The position numbers and the translations under genes were made by a program. A stretch of 64,000 nucleotides of DNA from an uncultured Eubacteriales bacterium (GTDB lineage Bacteria > Bacillota > Clostridia > Oscillospirales > Oscillospiraceae): contig UQQF01000006.1 in assembly GCA_900543085.1 (NCBI GenBank), forward strand, positions 1 to 64,000, read 5' to 3'. The notes beneath the pieces are model-generated. The model was not told the DNA's origin. It was given only the letters and a program-made list of their open reading frames with translations, and did no database searches. Positions 43,802 to 52,751 of this stretch are shown piece after piece (the first letter of the stretch is position 1; every line of letters begins with the position of its first letter).

Positions 43802-44563
43802 TTGAAATTTGTTGTGTGCTACAAACTGGTGCCAGGCGAAAACAGCATAGTCGTAAAGCCGGACAGGAGCCTCGACTTTACAAACTGCGAATGGGAGATT
43901 GGCCAGTACGATCTGCGCGCGGTTGAGACCGCGGCGCAGCTCACCGAGACCTCGCCGGAGAACAAGCTGATAGCGCTGACGGCGGGCTCCGATGTTGTGG
44001 AGAACTCGAAGCTCAAGAAGTCCATCCTCGCGCGCGGCCCGCAGGAGATGCTGGCCGTTAAAGACGAGGCTCTCGCCGGAGCGGACAGCCTGGCGGTGGC
44101 CGAAGTGCTTGCCGAGGCGATAAGGAAGCTCGGAGACGTGGACGCGGTATTCTTCGGCGAGGGCTCCGGCGACCTCTATTCCCAGCAGGTCGGAAACATC
44201 ACCGGCGCGCTGCTCGGCTGGAACACCGTGAACGCGGTGAGCCGGGTGGAGCTCGACGGCGACTGCCTCCTGGTCGAGCGCAACCTGGAAGCCAGCACCG
44301 AGGTGCTGAAGGTAGCTCTGCCGGCGGCGATTTCCGTCACCAGCGACATATGCATGCCCCGTCTCGCGTCAATGAAGGAGATACTGAAGGCCGGGAAGAA
44401 GCCGAGCTGCGTGGAGACCCTGGATGCCTACGCGGCCGACGGCGAGAGAAAAGTCACCGAGGTGAGCCTGAAAGCGCTCGGCAAGACGGACAGGAAATGC
44501 GAGCTCGTCCGCGACGACGAGGACGGCATTGCCGCTGCCGCGGCCTGGCTCAGAAAGCTGTGA
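43802..44563 (+). CDS. Electron-transfer flavoprotein beta subunit (FixA/YdiQ-like)
   Basis: A 253-residue EtfB. VVCYKLVPGENSIVV at the start, SILARGPQEML, and FFGEGSGDLYSQQVGNITGA place it with FixA/YdiQ proteins tied to CaiA-type reductases. The NPxD motif of many bifurcating EtfB proteins is replaced by EIGQYD. It starts at TTG. It pairs with the next gene and should carry electrons to or from the acyl-CoA dehydrogenase. Confidence 0.9.
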   Translation: MKFVVCYKLVPGENSIVVKPDRSLDFTNCEWEIGQYDLRAVETAAQLTETSPENKLIALTAGSDVVENSKLKKSILARGPQEMLAVKDEALAGADSLAVAEVLAEAIRKLGDVDAVFFGEGSGDLYSQQVGNITGALLGWNTVNAVSRVELDGDCLLVERNLEASTEVLKVALPAAISVTSDICMPRLASMKEILKAGKKPSCVETLDAYAADGERKVTEVSLKALGKTDRKCELVRDDEDGIAAAAAWLRKL

Positions 44564-44573
44564 GGTGAGAAGT

Positions 44574-45482
44574 ATGGAGCGATATAAGAAGTGCTTTGTC
44601 ATCGCCCAGAGCCGCTCCGCCGCCCTTGAGCTGGCGGCCGGCGCAGAGAGATTTGCCGAGTCCGTCGCGCTCGTATGCCTTGGAGAAGCGGTCTCTGCCG
44701 CGGGCGTGGATAAGGTGTACGCCGTCAGGGATAAGGAGCTTTCGGCCGCCGCATACAGCGGCGCGGTGGCTGCTCTCATAAAGGAGCAGCAGCCTGATTT
44801 GGTGCTCGCGGAGCGCAGCCGCGACGGACGCCTGATGGCGGGCATAGCGGCCGCGGCGCTCGGCGCGGGCGTACAGACCGACCCCAGCGAGGTGCTCGCA
44901 GGCGAAAACGGCATCCTGACCAGGAAGCTCAGCTACGGCGGCCTCGTGGAGCTGGCCGAGGAGGGCGGCCGGAAAGCGGTCGTGTGCGTGGGCCCCGGAA
45001 TCTTTGAGCCCGCCGAGGAGAAGGACGCCTCCGGAGCGGAAGAGCTTGACGCGGCTTCCGCCGGGATAGAGATGGTGAAGAAAGAGGAAAAGCAGGTCCA
45101 GCGCACCAACCTGGCTTCGGCGCGCAGAGTCGTCGGCGTAGGCCGCGGCATCAAGAACGCCGAGTCGCTTGCCTGCGTGGAGAAGTTTGCCGCGGCGCTC
45201 GGCGCCGAGATGGGCTGCACCCGTCCCGTCGCGGAGGAGGACCACCTTCTGCCCACAAGCCGGTATATTGGCGTGTCCGGCGTCACCGTGCGCCCCGAGG
45301 TATATTTCGCCGTGGGCCTCTCCGGCCAGGTCCAGCACACCGCGGGCTGCAGCCAGTCAGGTCTCATCTTTGCCGTTAACAACGACGAAAACGCGCCCAT
45401 CTTCAAGGAGTGCGACTTCGGCGTAATCGGCGACCTCAACAATGTAATCCCCAAGCTTATAGACGCTTTGGAAAACAAATAA
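44574..45482 (+). CDS. Electron-transfer flavoprotein alpha subunit (FixB-like)
   Basis: A 302-residue EtfA with the C-terminal FAD domain (GCTRPVAEEDHLL, IGVSGVTVRPEVYFAVGLSG, QHTAGCSQSG, NNDENAPIFKECDFGVIGD). There is no N-terminal ferredoxin domain, unlike CarE of Acetobacterium. ATG 44574 is preceded by GAGGTGAG; ten bases separate it from etfB. Confidence 0.92.
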   Translation: MERYKKCFVIAQSRSAALELAAGAERFAESVALVCLGEAVSAAGVDKVYAVRDKELSAAAYSGAVAALIKEQQPDLVLAERSRDGRLMAGIAAAALGAGVQTDPSEVLAGENGILTRKLSYGGLVELAEEGGRKAVVCVGPGIFEPAEEKDASGAEELDAASAGIEMVKKEEKQVQRTNLASARRVVGVGRGIKNAESLACVEKFAAALGAEMGCTRPVAEEDHLLPTSRYIGVSGVTVRPEVYFAVGLSGQVQHTAGCSQSGLIFAVNNDENAPIFKECDFGVIGDLNNVIPKLIDALENK

Positions 45483-45505
45483 CAGCACCGTACAAGGAGG
45501 AAATT

Positions 45506-46471
45506 ATGCAGATACGTACAAAAGTAACCGAAATGCTTGGGATAAAGTATCCCATCATCCAGGGCTGCATGCAGTGGTTCGCAACCGCCGATCTCGCGGC
45601 CGCCGTGTCCAATGCCGGGGGCCTTGGAGTTATATCCTCCGCCACCTTCGCCTCTCCGGAAGACCTGAGAGCGGAGATAAAGCGCTGCAGGACCCTCACG
45701 GACAAGCCCTTCGCGGTGAACATCTCCCTGTTCCCGTCCCTCAACGCCGTCGGATACCACGAGCACATCAAGGTCTGCGCGGAAGAGGGCGTGCGCATCA
45801 TGGAGACCGCCGGACGCGCTCCCACTGAGTACATCGAGGAGATGAAGGCCGCCGGCATAACCGTCATCCACAAGTGCGTCGCCGTCAAGCACGCGCTCAA
45901 GGCTCAGTCCATAGGCTGCGACATGGTCGTCATCGACGGCTACGAGGCCGCCGGACACATCGGCGCTTTCAATACCGGCACAATGGTGCTCACCCCCAGT
46001 GCTGTCAGGGCGCTCTCCATCCCCGTTATCACCGCCGGCGGCGTCTGCGACGGACGCAGCATGGCCGCGGCGCTCATGCTCGGCGCCGAAGGCGTCTACA
46101 TGGGCACCCGTTTCTTCATGACCAAGGAGTGCCCCGCCAGCGAGGAGATAAAGCAGGAACTGGCCGCCAAATACGGCGAGCTCGACACCTACATCGGCCT
46201 GCATCCCTACAAGAACGACACCCGCTTTGTCCTCAACAGCCTCATGAAGGAGGTCGCCGGGCTCGAAGCCGCCGGAGAGCCCTTCGAGAAGGTCGCCCCC
46301 TATGTCGCCGGCTACCGCACCCGCAAGTTTACGCAGGGCGGCAAGGAGCTCGACGAGGGTTCCCTCTGCATCGGCGAGAACATAGGCCTCATTAAGGACG
46401 TGCTTAGCGTCGAGGAGCTTATAAACAGCATGATGAGCGAGTGCGAGGCTCAGCTCAACCGTTTCAATTGA
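45506..46471 (+). CDS. FabK/nitronate-monooxygenase-like flavoenzyme (A)
   Basis: A 321-residue FMN TIM barrel: LGIKYPIIQGCMQWF, DGYEAAGHIG with the FabK-type His at about 151, and the phosphate loop LMLGAEGVYMGTRFFMTKEC. In FabK this His helps the reductase reaction. Within an acyl-CoA operon I favour an NAD(P)H-dependent C=C reductase acting on a CoA ester or free acid; oxygen-dependent nitronate oxidation is unlikely. It starts at ATG behind AAGGAGG. Confidence 0.85.
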   Translation: MQIRTKVTEMLGIKYPIIQGCMQWFATADLAAAVSNAGGLGVISSATFASPEDLRAEIKRCRTLTDKPFAVNISLFPSLNAVGYHEHIKVCAEEGVRIMETAGRAPTEYIEEMKAAGITVIHKCVAVKHALKAQSIGCDMVVIDGYEAAGHIGAFNTGTMVLTPSAVRALSIPVITAGGVCDGRSMAAALMLGAEGVYMGTRFFMTKECPASEEIKQELAAKYGELDTYIGLHPYKNDTRFVLNSLMKEVAGLEAAGEPFEKVAPYVAGYRTRKFTQGGKELDEGSLCIGENIGLIKDVLSVEELINSMMSECEAQLNRFN

Positions 46472-46480
46472 GGTGCGATA

Positions 46481-46945
46481 ATGAATATTTACGAGGAGAA
46501 AAAGTACAATTTCGTCCACAACTGCAAGATTCCGTACCTGAGCGCCGCGGGCGTAGTCCCCGAGGTCATTGAGAAGGGCCATGTGCGCTTCGTCCTGCCT
46601 GTCAGGGAAATGCACATGAACCACGTCGGCATCGTGTACGCCGGAAGCTACTTCGTCTTTGCCGAATCCGCCGGCGCCAGCCTGATTTTCGCCGCCTACG
46701 CGGAGAAGAAGAACTACGTTCCCATCATCTCCAACGTGTCCATCGACTACCTCAAGCCCGCCAAGACCGACCTGGTCATCGACATGACCATGTTCGAGGA
46801 GGAGGCCGCCGAAAAGATAGCGCCCATCGATGAGAGGGGCCGCGGCAGGTATCCGCTCGACGTCCCCATTCACGACGCCGAGGGCAACCACGTCGCTACC
46901 GCTCACATAACCTACTATCTCTTCGCGGACGCCCCGAAGCTCTGA
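46481..46945 (+). CDS. Hotdog-fold thioesterase
   Basis: A 154-residue PaaI/4HBT-like protein. The MNHVGIVYAGSYFVFAESAG segment is the long hotdog helix with its catalytic acid, followed by the ISNVSIDYLKPAKTDLVIDM beta strands. It likely hydrolyses a dead-end or product CoA ester of the pathway. It starts 9 bases after the preceding stop, so it is co-translated. Confidence 0.8.
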   Translation: MNIYEEKKYNFVHNCKIPYLSAAGVVPEVIEKGHVRFVLPVREMHMNHVGIVYAGSYFVFAESAGASLIFAAYAEKKNYVPIISNVSIDYLKPAKTDLVIDMTMFEEEAAEKIAPIDERGRGRYPLDVPIHDAEGNHVATAHITYYLFADAPKL

Positions 46946-46994
46946 GCCGTCAGAACAGCAAAACCTACATTATAATATAAAGGAGAAGACGAAA

Positions 46995-47996
46995 ATGATA
47001 GACACCAAACTTACCAGGCTGCTTGGCATAGAGTATCCGATTATCCAGAGCGGCATGCAGTGGCTCGCGGTTCCCCAGCTCGCCGCCGCAGTATCCAATG
47101 CCGGCGGTATCGGCACCATCAACCTCACCTGCTGGCCCACCCTCGAGGAGTTCGCCGACGCTCTCGACGAGATGAATTCCCTGACCAGCAAGCCCTACAT
47201 CGTCAACATCTCCCTCGCCCCCTCTCAGAGGGTTACCGACGACATGATCCGCGCGGCCATCAAGCTCTGCGGCGAGAAGCATGTCGCCGCCATAGAGACC
47301 TCCGCCGAGAGCCCCGTGCCCTATATGCCCGACATCAAGGCGGCCAATCTCATCCACTTCCACAAGTGCCCGAACTACAAGGTCTCCATGAGCATGGAGC
47401 GCAAGGGCGTTGACGGCGTCATCATCGCCGGCTATGAGGCCGGCGGCCATCCCTCCGCCGACGGCGTGGGCACCTATGTCATAGCCCGCCGCTGCGCCGC
47501 GGACATGAAGATTCCCGTCGTCGCCGCCGGCGGATGCGCGGACGGCCACGGCCTCGCGGCCGCCCTGTGCCTCGGCGCGGCCGGCGTCGCCATGGGCACC
47601 CGCTTCGTCAACAGCACCGAGTGCCCCATCAGCCACAACCACCAGCAGTGGATTATCGACCACACCGAGAAGGACACCGTCCTTGCTCAGCGCGTTGTGG
47701 GCAGCATGATGCGTATAACCAAGAACAACGCCGCCATGCTCGCCAACGAGATAGAGGACCGCGGCCTGAAGGCCGGCTACACCCCCGAGCAGATTCTGAA
47801 GGAGCAGTTCCCCGTTATAAGCGGCTCTCTGACCAGGGCTGCGTTCATCTCCGGCGACGTGGGCAGCGCCACCTTCTGCACCTCCATGGGCATGGGCCTC
47901 ATACACGACGTCAAGCCCGTCAAGGAAATCATTGACGGCATGGTCAAGGAGGCCTACGAGACCCTCTCCGCCATGAAGGACTGCTACAAGGACTGA
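46995..47996 (+). CDS. FabK/nitronate-monooxygenase-like flavoenzyme (B)
   Basis: A 333-residue paralogue of enzyme A: LGIEYPIIQSGMQWLA, AGYEAGGHPSADG with His about 152, and LCLGAAGVAMGTRFVNSTEC. The residue after the His differs from A (Pro for Ile), as do the substrate-facing loops (NLTCWP for SSATFA), hinting at a different substrate or step. It shares the operon and codon use. Confidence 0.85.
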   Translation: MIDTKLTRLLGIEYPIIQSGMQWLAVPQLAAAVSNAGGIGTINLTCWPTLEEFADALDEMNSLTSKPYIVNISLAPSQRVTDDMIRAAIKLCGEKHVAAIETSAESPVPYMPDIKAANLIHFHKCPNYKVSMSMERKGVDGVIIAGYEAGGHPSADGVGTYVIARRCAADMKIPVVAAGGCADGHGLAAALCLGAAGVAMGTRFVNSTECPISHNHQQWIIDHTEKDTVLAQRVVGSMMRITKNNAAMLANEIEDRGLKAGYTPEQILKEQFPVISGSLTRAAFISGDVGSATFCTSMGMGLIHDVKPVKEIIDGMVKEAYETLSAMKDCYKD

Positions 47997-48012
47997 TATA
48001 TCCAAGTGCGAC

Positions 48013-48042
48013 CGACCTGCCATGCTTCTGCGTGGCAGGTCG
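48013..48042 (+). terminator. Intra-operon hairpin
   Basis: Perfect 10-bp stem CGACCTGCCA / TGGCAGGTCG with a 10-base loop in the 80-base gap before the FAD dehydrogenase gene. The T-run is weak, so it may be a partial terminator or an mRNA processing site dividing the operon into two halves. Confidence 0.5.
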
Positions 48043-48078
48043 TGATGATACTCATTTTTCACAGGAGATGCCTCACAA

Positions 48079-49443
48079 ATGACACAGGAAACTATCAGTA
48101 AATTAGAGCAGATACCGGGCCTGATCGTCCTCACTGGAGAGCGGATAGGCTCGGACTTCTGCCATGATGAACTGCCGGGAGCCGGGAACTATGTCCCGGA
48201 AGCCGTCTGTGAAGCGTCGAGCACGCAGCAGGTCTCCGAGGTGCTGAAGGTCTGCAGCGCGGACCGTGTGCCGGTGACCGTTCGCGGCGCGGGGACCGGG
48301 CGCGCCGGTGGCTCTGTGCCCATAAAGGGCGGAGTCGTGCTTTCCGTCAGGGGAATGGACAAAATCCGCTCAGTTGACGAACAGGCGCGTACGATGACGG
48401 TGCAGCCCGGAGTGCTGCTTCAGGACGTGAAGGCCGAGGCCGAGAGGCACGGGCTCTTCTATCCCCCCGACCCCGGCGAAAAGACCGCAACCATCGGCGG
48501 CAATATCTCAACCAACGCCTCCGGCCCCTCTGCGGGCGGATACGGACGTACGGCGGACTACGTGATAGACGCCGAGATTGTCCTGGCCGACGGTACAATC
48601 ACCTCTCTCCGCGCGGACGAAGGCTATGCCGGCGTAGTGGGCAGTGAGGGCGTGCTCGCCGTCGTAACCGAGGCGACGCTCAGGCTGGTTGAAGCGCCGG
48701 GCTCGGACGTAATCCTTTTGCTGCCGTTTGCCGACGGCGAGTCCGCACTGGCCGCCGCGCTGAAGATAAGCGGCTCGGATTTCGCTCCCGCCGTTGTGGA
48801 ATACATGGACGGGGAACTCATCGAGTTCTCCGGCAAGGTCACGGGAAACCCCGTGCTTTCCCAGAAGACCGACGACGGCACGGCGACGACGCTCATGGTC
48901 ACGCTTGAGGGCGCGGACGAGGACGAGGTCGAAGGACGGATGGAGGAGTTCGCCGAGTATGCCGAGGAGCTTGAGTGCCTGGACATTCTGGTCGGCGACA
49001 GCATCAGCATGAAACGCGAGTTCTGGGCCGCGCACGACGCCTTCCATACGTCGATGGAATCGGCGAAATCGGAGGTCGAGGTCAACGTCAACGTGGCGCC
49101 CGAGCACATTTACGGCCTTATCAGCTATGCGAAGGAACTCGGCGCGCAGGGCGGCTTCAAAGTCATGGCCTACTCCCACGTGAACAGCGGCGGCGTTCAT
49201 ATCCACGCCGTCTCCGTACTGACGAAGGCCGAATTCAAGGCCGCGGCCGCGGCGTTCTACGACGCCGTCTGCACGAAATGCGTGGAGCTGGGCGGCGACG
49301 CGGCCGGCGAATATGGCGTCGGATACGCAAACATCAAATACTTCAGGCAAAACAGCGAGCGCTATGCCGGGCTTTGCGAAGCCAAGGCGCGTCTCGACCC
49401 GGCGGGCATCCTCAATCCCGGAAAGGTGGTAGAGAAATGCTGA
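48079..49443 (+). CDS. GlcD-type FAD-linked 2-hydroxyacid dehydrogenase
   Basis: A 454-residue flavoprotein of the D-lactate dehydrogenase/GlcD family. The FAD-binding PCMH domain shows TVRGAGTGRAGGSVPIKGG and TIGGNISTNASGPSAGGYGR; the C-terminal domain ends in GEYGVGYANIKYF ... LDPAGILNPGKV. The C-terminal His cluster HVNSGGVHIHAV is weaker than the usual HxGDGN. With a dedicated Etf pair downstream it resembles the LDH/Etf complexes that drive hydroxyacid oxidation with NAD+ by flavin-based confurcation. Substrate unknown. Confidence 0.88.
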   Translation: MTQETISKLEQIPGLIVLTGERIGSDFCHDELPGAGNYVPEAVCEASSTQQVSEVLKVCSADRVPVTVRGAGTGRAGGSVPIKGGVVLSVRGMDKIRSVDEQARTMTVQPGVLLQDVKAEAERHGLFYPPDPGEKTATIGGNISTNASGPSAGGYGRTADYVIDAEIVLADGTITSLRADEGYAGVVGSEGVLAVVTEATLRLVEAPGSDVILLLPFADGESALAAALKISGSDFAPAVVEYMDGELIEFSGKVTGNPVLSQKTDDGTATTLMVTLEGADEDEVEGRMEEFAEYAEELECLDILVGDSISMKREFWAAHDAFHTSMESAKSEVEVNVNVAPEHIYGLISYAKELGAQGGFKVMAYSHVNSGGVHIHAVSVLTKAEFKAAAAAFYDAVCTKCVELGGDAAGEYGVGYANIKYFRQNSERYAGLCEAKARLDPAGILNPGKVVEKC

Positions 49444-50234
49444 AGCTTCTCTGCTGTGTAAAGCAGGTGCCCGACGTGGACCAGATGCGCATGGACCCCG
49501 AGACCGGCAGCCTTATCCGCGCCGGAGTACCGTCCATAATGAACCCGCAGGATGCGAACGCCCTTGCGGCGGCGCTGAAGGTCAAGGAGACCTATGGCGG
49601 AGAGATTACGGTGATAACAATGGGACCGCCGGCCGCCGAGGCCGTGCTGCGCGAATGCCTCGCCGCGGGCGCGGATCACGCAGCGCTCGTCACGGACAGG
49701 GCCTTCGGCAGCGCCGACACCCTGGCCACAAGCTACACCATCACCGCCGCGGCGGCAACCCTCGGAAAGTTTGACATGATTTTCTGCGGCAAGGAGTCCC
49801 TTGACGGCGCTACGGGCCAGATGGGCGCGCAGCTCGCGCAGCGCGCCGGCGCCACGCTGGTCAGCTCCGCGCTGCTGATTAGAAGCGTGGACGAGACCGC
49901 GGGCACCGCGGTCGCCGACAGGCTGCTGGAGTCCGGCGTCGAGACGCTGGAGGTCGAGCTTCCGGCCCTCTTCACCGTGGAAAAGACCAACTATCCCGCG
50001 CGCATACCCAGCCTGAAAGGCAAGCTGGCCGCGAAAAAAGCCGCTGTCACCACGATCACCTCCGGCGATATCCCGGGACTGGATATGTCCAGAATAGGCG
50101 ACCCGGGCTCGCCCACGAAGGTCCCGCGCATGTTCCCGCCGGTGCTGCCCGAGCCCGGGGTGATTATAGACGAAGGCAGCACGGAGGCCTCAGCGGCCAG
50201 GCTGCTCGAAATCATTGCCGGGCAAAGGAGTTGA
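49437..50234 (+). CDS. Electron-transfer flavoprotein beta subunit (LctB-like)
   Basis: A 265-residue EtfB, distinct from the first pair: CCVKQVPDVDQMRMDP, IMNPQDANALAAALKVK (the NPxD pattern seen in bifurcating EtfB) and FCGKESLDGATGQMGAQLA. It overlaps the dehydrogenase gene by 7 bases (ATGCTGA), tying the two together. Confidence 0.9.
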   Translation: MLKLLCCVKQVPDVDQMRMDPETGSLIRAGVPSIMNPQDANALAAALKVKETYGGEITVITMGPPAAEAVLRECLAAGADHAALVTDRAFGSADTLATSYTITAAAATLGKFDMIFCGKESLDGATGQMGAQLAQRAGATLVSSALLIRSVDETAGTAVADRLLESGVETLEVELPALFTVEKTNYPARIPSLKGKLAAKKAAVTTITSGDIPGLDMSRIGDPGSPTKVPRMFPPVLPEPGVIIDEGSTEASAARLLEIIAGQRS

Positions 50235-50238
50235 TTCG

Positions 50239-51240
50239 ATGGACAAAGCTGCTTATAAAGACATGTGGGTGCACGTGGAGCACGACGGGAAGAGCATCAT
50301 GCCCGTGTCGCTCGAGCTGTGCTGCGCCGCGCGCGGGCTGTGCGACCGGTCGGGCGACGCCCTGGCTGCCGTGGTCGCCGGCGAGCTGGAGGCTTCGGAG
50401 CTGGAGAAGCTGCTGGACTGCGGCGTCGATAAGCTGATACGGGTCACCGGACTCGGCTACGAGCGCTACAGCACGCAGGCGTACTCCAACCTCTACGTGG
50501 AGCTCTGCAAAAAGTACAGGCCCTCCGCCGTGCTGGTGGGCGCCACCGTGAACGGACGGGACTTTGCCCCCCATTTTGCCGCGCGTCTGGAGACCGGCTG
50601 CACCAGCGACGCCACGGAGCTCGTATACAACGCTGAGACCGGAGACATCGAGTTCATAGAGCCCGCCGCCGGCGGCAAGATTATGGCGGTGATAACCATA
50701 CCGTCGCTCAGGCCCCAGGTGGGCACGATACGTCCCGGGACCTTTAAATACGCCCCCGGAGGCAGGAGAGAGTTCGTCGATATCATAAACGAAGAGATAT
50801 CCACCCCGCCGGAGGACATCCGCACGAAGCTGCTTAGCTATGTGGCGGACGAAAACGACCCGGACATGGACATCAGCTCCGCGGAGAAGATTGTCTGCGT
50901 GGGCGACGGCGTGAAGGACGAGAGCATGCCAAAGTACAGGGAACTGGCCGGCCTTCTCGGCGCCAAGATGGGCGGGACGCGCCCGGTAATAGACCGGGAA
51001 CTTCTGCCCTACAAGCTGCAGATAGGCCAGTCCGGCGTCATGGTCAAGCCCAGGCTCTACATCTGCTTCGGAGTCTCCGGCGCAGTGAACCATGTCACGG
51101 GCGTCGACGCGGAGCTCTTCATCGCGGTGAACAGGGACGCCTCCGCTCCCATTTTCAATTACTGCGACTACGGCATAGTCGGAGACATGGACGAGGTCTG
51201 CGACGCAATGCTGGCCGCCATCAGGAACAAAACGGCGTAA
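50239..51240 (+). CDS. Electron-transfer flavoprotein alpha subunit (LctC-like)
   Basis: A 333-residue EtfA with an extended N-terminus (DMWVHVEHDGKSIMPVSLEL) and the FAD domain GGTRPVIDRELLP, IGQSGVMVKPRLYICFGVSG, then NHVTG where most EtfA proteins have QHxxG. AAAGGAG precedes the ATG. It is partner of the preceding EtfB and the GlcD-type dehydrogenase. Confidence 0.9.
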   Translation: MDKAAYKDMWVHVEHDGKSIMPVSLELCCAARGLCDRSGDALAAVVAGELEASELEKLLDCGVDKLIRVTGLGYERYSTQAYSNLYVELCKKYRPSAVLVGATVNGRDFAPHFAARLETGCTSDATELVYNAETGDIEFIEPAAGGKIMAVITIPSLRPQVGTIRPGTFKYAPGGRREFVDIINEEISTPPEDIRTKLLSYVADENDPDMDISSAEKIVCVGDGVKDESMPKYRELAGLLGAKMGGTRPVIDRELLPYKLQIGQSGVMVKPRLYICFGVSGAVNHVTGVDAELFIAVNRDASAPIFNYCDYGIVGDMDEVCDAMLAAIRNKTA

Positions 51241-51296
51241 CAGCCGAAAAAATATAAGCGCCGCAAGGTGAAAACATTACAGAAAGGACTGAAAAC

Positions 51297-52004
51297 ATGC
51301 TGGATTTTGAAATCTGCAATGAAAAGGACTTTTCGCTTATCGGAGGAATGGACCCCTTCAAGTCCATAGCCGTTCCGCGCCCTATCGCCTGGATATCCAC
51401 CGTGAGCAAAGACGGAGTAGACAATCTCGCCCCCTACAGTCAGTTTACCAACGTCGGTTTTAATCACCCCCACGTGCTCTTTGCGGCGCAGCTCAACGCG
51501 GAAGGCAAAAAGAAGGACTCGGTCGTCAACGCCGAGGAGACTGGCTGCTTCGTCCACAACTTCGTGACCTACGACCTGCGCGAGCCCATGCAGGTCAGCT
51601 CCCTGAGCTGCCCTCCCGAGGTGGACGAGTTTGAGAAGGCCGGCCTCACCAAGCTCGACAGCAGCATAGTCAAAGCCAAGAGGGTGAAGGAGTCCCCCAT
51701 ACAGCTCGAGTGCCAGTATGTCACGACAGTCGTTCTGCCCGGCGCCGACTGGAAGAGCGGCTCCCACCTCGTAATCGGCAGGGTCGTCTGCATCCATGTC
51801 GATGAGAACTACGTTCTCCCCAACGGCAAGCTGGACATACTCAAGCTTCGCCCGCTGGCCCGCCTGGGCTACGCGGACTACACCTCCGTCACCGACGTGT
51901 TCGAGATGCGTCCGCAGAGCATGATAAACAATCCCATCCCCGGCGGCTACGGCTATATGAGCCCCAACTCCCTCAAGTTTGAGGCGACGCACAAGGACCT
52001 GTAA
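51297..52004 (+). CDS. Split-barrel FMN protein of the flavin-reductase family (1)
   Basis: A 235-residue DIM6/NTAB-like FMN-binding protein. VPRPIAWISTVSKDGVDNLA and APYSQFTNVGFNHPHVLFA are the family signature. Such proteins hold FMN and are annotated as flavin reductases, but many have no known substrate. Placed between the second Etf pair and the CoA-transferase, it could be an oxidoreductase of a pathway intermediate. ATG 51297 behind AAAGGA. Confidence 0.82.
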   Translation: MLDFEICNEKDFSLIGGMDPFKSIAVPRPIAWISTVSKDGVDNLAPYSQFTNVGFNHPHVLFAAQLNAEGKKKDSVVNAEETGCFVHNFVTYDLREPMQVSSLSCPPEVDEFEKAGLTKLDSSIVKAKRVKESPIQLECQYVTTVVLPGADWKSGSHLVIGRVVCIHVDENYVLPNGKLDILKLRPLARLGYADYTSVTDVFEMRPQSMINNPIPGGYGYMSPNSLKFEATHKDL

Positions 52005-52040
52005 GCAAGCGCCCGGAACACCGTTAAAGGAGTATAAGAC

Positions 52041-52709
52041 ATGCATTACGATACGATACTCAACAATCACGGTCTGAAATCCGACCCCTTCAAGGCCTGC
52101 GTGGGCCCCCGCCCCATAGCGTGGATTTCCACCGTCGGCACTGACGGCAGGGACAACCTCGCCCCGTTCAGCCAGTTCAACAACCTCAGCTTCGACCCGC
52201 CGATGGTCATGATTTCCTTCCAGCACGGCGGCACAGAGGAGAACGCCAGCCGTAAGGACACGCTCAACAACATAGAGGAAACCGGCTACTTCGTCTACAA
52301 CATCGTTCCCTACGACCTCAGGGATAAGATGAACATAACGGCCATCCCGGCCAAGGACACCGACGAGTTCGAGGCCGCGGGCCTCACCAAGGCGGACTGC
52401 ATCAAAGTGCCCTGCAAGCGCGTCGCCGAGTCTCCCATCCAGTTCGAGTGCGAGTATTTTGAGACGATACACATCCCGAGCCGTTCCAGGCGCGGCGTTA
52501 TAGACATGGTGCTCGGCAGGGTTCTCGAGGTGCACATCGCCGACGAGGTGCTGACCCCCGACGGGAAGATTGACTTCCTCAAGATAAAGCCCCTGGGCAG
52601 AATGGGCTATTTCGACTACACCTATGTGAACGAAGTGTTCACCATGCCCATACCGGGCCTGAGCACAAAGCAGATGGAATCCTTCAGCGGCGAGCACAAG
52701 GGCAAGTGA
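52041..52709 (+). CDS. Split-barrel FMN protein of the flavin-reductase family (2)
   Basis: A 222-residue paralogue of the preceding gene (VGPRPIAWISTVGTDGRDNL, FSQFNNLSFDPPMVMIS). The two share the PRPIAWIST core but differ across the C-terminal third, so they may form a heteromer or act on different substrates. AAAGGAG precedes ATG 52041. Confidence 0.82.
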   Translation: MHYDTILNNHGLKSDPFKACVGPRPIAWISTVGTDGRDNLAPFSQFNNLSFDPPMVMISFQHGGTEENASRKDTLNNIEETGYFVYNIVPYDLRDKMNITAIPAKDTDEFEAAGLTKADCIKVPCKRVAESPIQFECEYFETIHIPSRSRRGVIDMVLGRVLEVHIADEVLTPDGKIDFLKIKPLGRMGYFDYTYVNEVFTMPIPGLSTKQMESFSGEHKGK

Positions 52710-52751
52710 GTGCGTCCGGCGCTGAAATACAAAGAAACGGAGGAATATGAC

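Noticed and set aside
44933..46906. 657-codon minus-strand ORF over etfA, the FabK-like gene and the thioesterase
   Set aside because: Shadow of three real genes; composition and lack of motifs mark it as antisense reading.
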